Assembly: GCA_017380355.1 (NCBI GenBank)
Contig: JAFOED010000106.1
Span: 1-7,682 of the forward strand
Source of the DNA: Ruminococcus sp.
GTDB lineage: Bacteria > Bacillota > Clostridia > Oscillospirales > Acutalibacteraceae
Length of the DNA: 7,682 nt
Direction of reading: 5' to 3'
Shown: in pieces, positions 6,379 through 7,682 of the stretch
Position numbering within the stretch: the stretch's first letter is position 1
How the letters are laid out: every line of letters begins with the position of its first letter
Made by a program: the position numbers and the translations under genes
The notes under the pieces: model-generated
Database searches by the model: none
What the model was told of the DNA's origin: nothing
Seen by the model: only the letters and a program-made list of their open reading frames with translations

Positions 6379-7392
6379 TTATTTCTTCATTTCGAGCGTT
6401 TCGGTGTCAAAAATATACTCGTTGCCCTGAAAATCTGACAAAAAGTATGTGTGAGTGGATACGATAGAGTACCTGTCGATACTGCGGAACATCTTGAAAG
6501 TTTCATCTGTACACTCTATTTCGCCGTACTCGTCGAAAAAAGTTGATGAGTAGTCTTTTATCTTCAGAGAGTCGACTTCTCGCTCTTTTGTTGTTTTGCC
6601 AAAGTGGTTTAATTGTGCGTAGTCCTCTTCGCTTCTGTCCCACGCAACATCACAGGTGTAGAACTTATCGTTATATTTAAAGATGTTCCACATATGTGCC
6701 TCACCCTGGTCACGACACGGACCGTAAACACAGAAGCAGTCGATATCGAGCTGTAAAAGCGCAAATCGCAGAGTGTATGCAAAGCCATAGCATACGCTCG
6801 AGCTGTTTTTCAAAGCCAGATAAATCTCGTCATCTGGATACTGAAAAAGAGGAGATTCGAGCTCCATATCCTTTGTACGGCTGTGGTCGTATGTCATTTC
6901 GCGTGCAACTGCAGCGTAAACGTTTAAGATTTTGTCGAGAGTGTTGTCGTTTTCACTTGCGTTGGAGTTTACAATTTTCAGAAACTTATCGTCGATGAAA
7001 GAGAGCATTTTGTTTTGCTGTTCTTCGTTGTAAGCATAAGTGAAATCGACACTATTGGCAGATAAGTTGTAGTCATCAATAAAGAAGAAGTACGGACTTT
7101 GTTTGAGTAAATCGAGGTAGTATTCGTTTTGCTCTTTACTGTCGGAGAGATTTATTTTGCTTTCGCGGTCGAGCATACCCTCCATAAGCATTTTGTAGTG
7201 CGCTTTGTCTTCCTCACTCATATGTAGCTCGTCATCAGGCTCAACGACACAGTGGTCTATTTCTTCAATTATCATATAGCCTGCAGTTTCAGGTTCTGTG
7301 GGTGTAGTGGGTTGTGGCGTTGTGTCGGTATTTGTGCACGAACATAGCAAAAGTAGCACAAGAGCGAGTGCCACAGCAATAGTTTTTCTCAT
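6379..7392 (-). CDS. Lipoprotein with transglutaminase-like domain
   Basis: A 337-residue predicted extracellular lipoprotein. Residues 1-18 form a lipoprotein signal (MRK, then a hydrophobic core) with lipobox LCS before C19; C17 fits poorly because -1 would be Leu. A Thr/Pro-rich linker (about 20-36) follows. The C-terminal half holds a transglutaminase-like (PF01841) papain-fold core: nucleophile C201 in SSSVCYGFAYTLR, H233 in GEAHMWN and D248 in TCDVAWD, the complete triad in order. Such domains act as proteases, peptidoglycan-linked hydrolases or cross-linking enzymes; the substrate is not evident. The middle region (about 60-150) is acidic and unassigned, and C219, C221 and C226 cluster close to the active site. 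The start overlaps the upstream amidohydrolase stop as ATGA, with AAAGGA 6 bases upstream, so translation is probably coupled. The gene ends at a shared terminator. Confidence 0.9.
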   Translation of the reverse strand: MRKTIAVALALVLLLLCSCTNTDTTPQPTTPTEPETAGYMIIEEIDHCVVEPDDELHMSEEDKAHYKMLMEGMLDRESKINLSDSKEQNEYYLDLLKQSPYFFFIDDYNLSANSVDFTYAYNEEQQNKMLSFIDDKFLKIVNSNASENDNTLDKILNVYAAVAREMTYDHSRTKDMELESPLFQYPDDEIYLALKNSSSVCYGFAYTLRFALLQLDIDCFCVYGPCRDQGEAHMWNIFKYNDKFYTCDVAWDRSEEDYAQLNHFGKTTKEREVDSLKIKDYSSTFFDEYGEIECTDETFKMFRSIDRYSIVSTHTYFLSDFQGNEYIFDTETLEMKK

Positions 7393-7682
7393 TTTATGTC
7401 CTTTATTTTAAACAGTTTAATTGCGTTTTTATACATAATTTTATCGTAGGTTTCTTTGCTTACCATATCTTTGAACTCATTAAAGTAACTCTGGTACAAG
7501 CTACGGTCGCCTGTACGGTTTGTGAGATAGGTGTCTTTTCCGTCGATAGGCGCGTCAGAGCCGAAGACGATTTTGTCGTCCCCGCAGATTTCTAAAAATC
7601 TCATAGTACTTTCTACACTTACCCACGTTGTATCACCGTAGAGATTAGGCAGTTCTTTCCATGACCGTTGAGCGTTCCGGCC
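7389..7682 (-). CDS. Amidohydrolase (amidohydrolase_2 family), C-terminal fragment, cut by window edge
   Basis: The C-terminal 97 residues of a TIM-barrel metal-dependent hydrolase (PF04909). The frame stays open to the last base (7682), so the gene starts outside the window; the Met codon at 7604 is internal, since family sequence continues upstream of it (LPNLYGDTTWVS, matching the usual PN-x-Y-x-D-T/S block). The key motif is KIVFGSDAPIDG, whose Asp is the metal- or catalysis-linked residue at the end of the last barrel strands. The end, SKETYDKIMYKNAIKLFKI, is the typical closing helix in which the Asn-Ala-x-x-Leu-Phe pattern is conserved. The stop TGA overlaps the ATG of the lipoprotein gene by 4 bases. 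The substrate cannot be told; family members are decarboxylases, lactonases and hydrolases acting on small molecules. It should be cytosolic. Confidence 0.88.
   Translation of the reverse strand, partial: GRNAQRSWKELPNLYGDTTWVSVESTMRFLEICGDDKIVFGSDAPIDGKDTYLTNRTGDRSLYQSYFNEFKDMVSKETYDKIMYKNAIKLFKIKDIK

Noticed and set aside
6696..6998. Plus-strand frame of 100 codons inside the lipoprotein gene
   Set aside because: Its product is rich in Arg, Ser and His with no domain, and it lies opposite the transglutaminase-like active-site region, which explains the open frame.
7389..7604. A complete 71-residue gene starting at the ATG at 7604
   Set aside because: The same frame stays open to the window edge, and its upstream residues (LPNLYGDTTWVS) fit the amidohydrolase family. 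No ribosome binding site precedes 7604, so it is an internal Met.

Overview
The window looks like chromosomal DNA of a low-GC Gram-positive anaerobe of the class Clostridia, probably a gut member of the Oscillospiraceae/Ruminococcaceae type. The grounds are strong GGAGG-type ribosome binding sites, AT-rich intergenic promoters, a YfhO-family protein, a CpXC protein and a structured intergenic repeat of the kind I recall from gut Clostridia. This placement is an inference from style and gene content, with no search behind it.

Layout. Positions 1-380 are non-coding and rich in hairpins: a degenerate interspersed repeat at about 11-106, a GC-rich island bounded by a 9-bp inverted repeat (115-215), another hairpin (218-236), and the terminator of the first operon (338-369). 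Positions 381-1975 (minus strand) carry two genes, a family 2 glycosyltransferase followed by a GtrA-family membrane protein. A 160-bp spacer with divergent promoters separates them from a 918-residue YfhO-family membrane protein (2136-4892, plus). A bidirectional terminator ends that gene and the opposing gene at 4958-5524 (minus), a small charged protein with LEA-like 11-residue repeats. A second divergent promoter region leads to a CpXC zinc-ribbon-like protein (5663-6343, plus). After a second shared terminator come two minus-strand genes with a 4-base overlap: an amidohydrolase cut by the right edge (7389-7682), then a lipoprotein with a transglutaminase-like domain (6379-7392).

How the genes may work together. 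The glycosyltransferase, GtrA protein and YfhO protein match the three-component glycosylation scheme known for lipoteichoic acid and other wall polymers in Firmicutes (CsbB, GtcA and YfhO in Bacillus and Listeria). A sugar is loaded onto undecaprenyl phosphate inside, moved across the membrane, and transferred outside by the YfhO-type GT-C enzyme. All three roles sit in one divergent locus here; the sugar and acceptor cannot be read from sequence. The other genes have less certain roles. The LEA-like protein and the CpXC protein are divergent neighbours and could share regulation. The lipoprotein and the amidohydrolase are probably translationally coupled.

I see no CRISPR array, tRNA, rRNA, transposase, integrase or phage gene. 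The most unusual items are the compact glycosylation locus, the LEA-like repeat protein, a similar acidic C-terminus ending in FDF on two otherwise unrelated proteins, and the structured 1-240 region.
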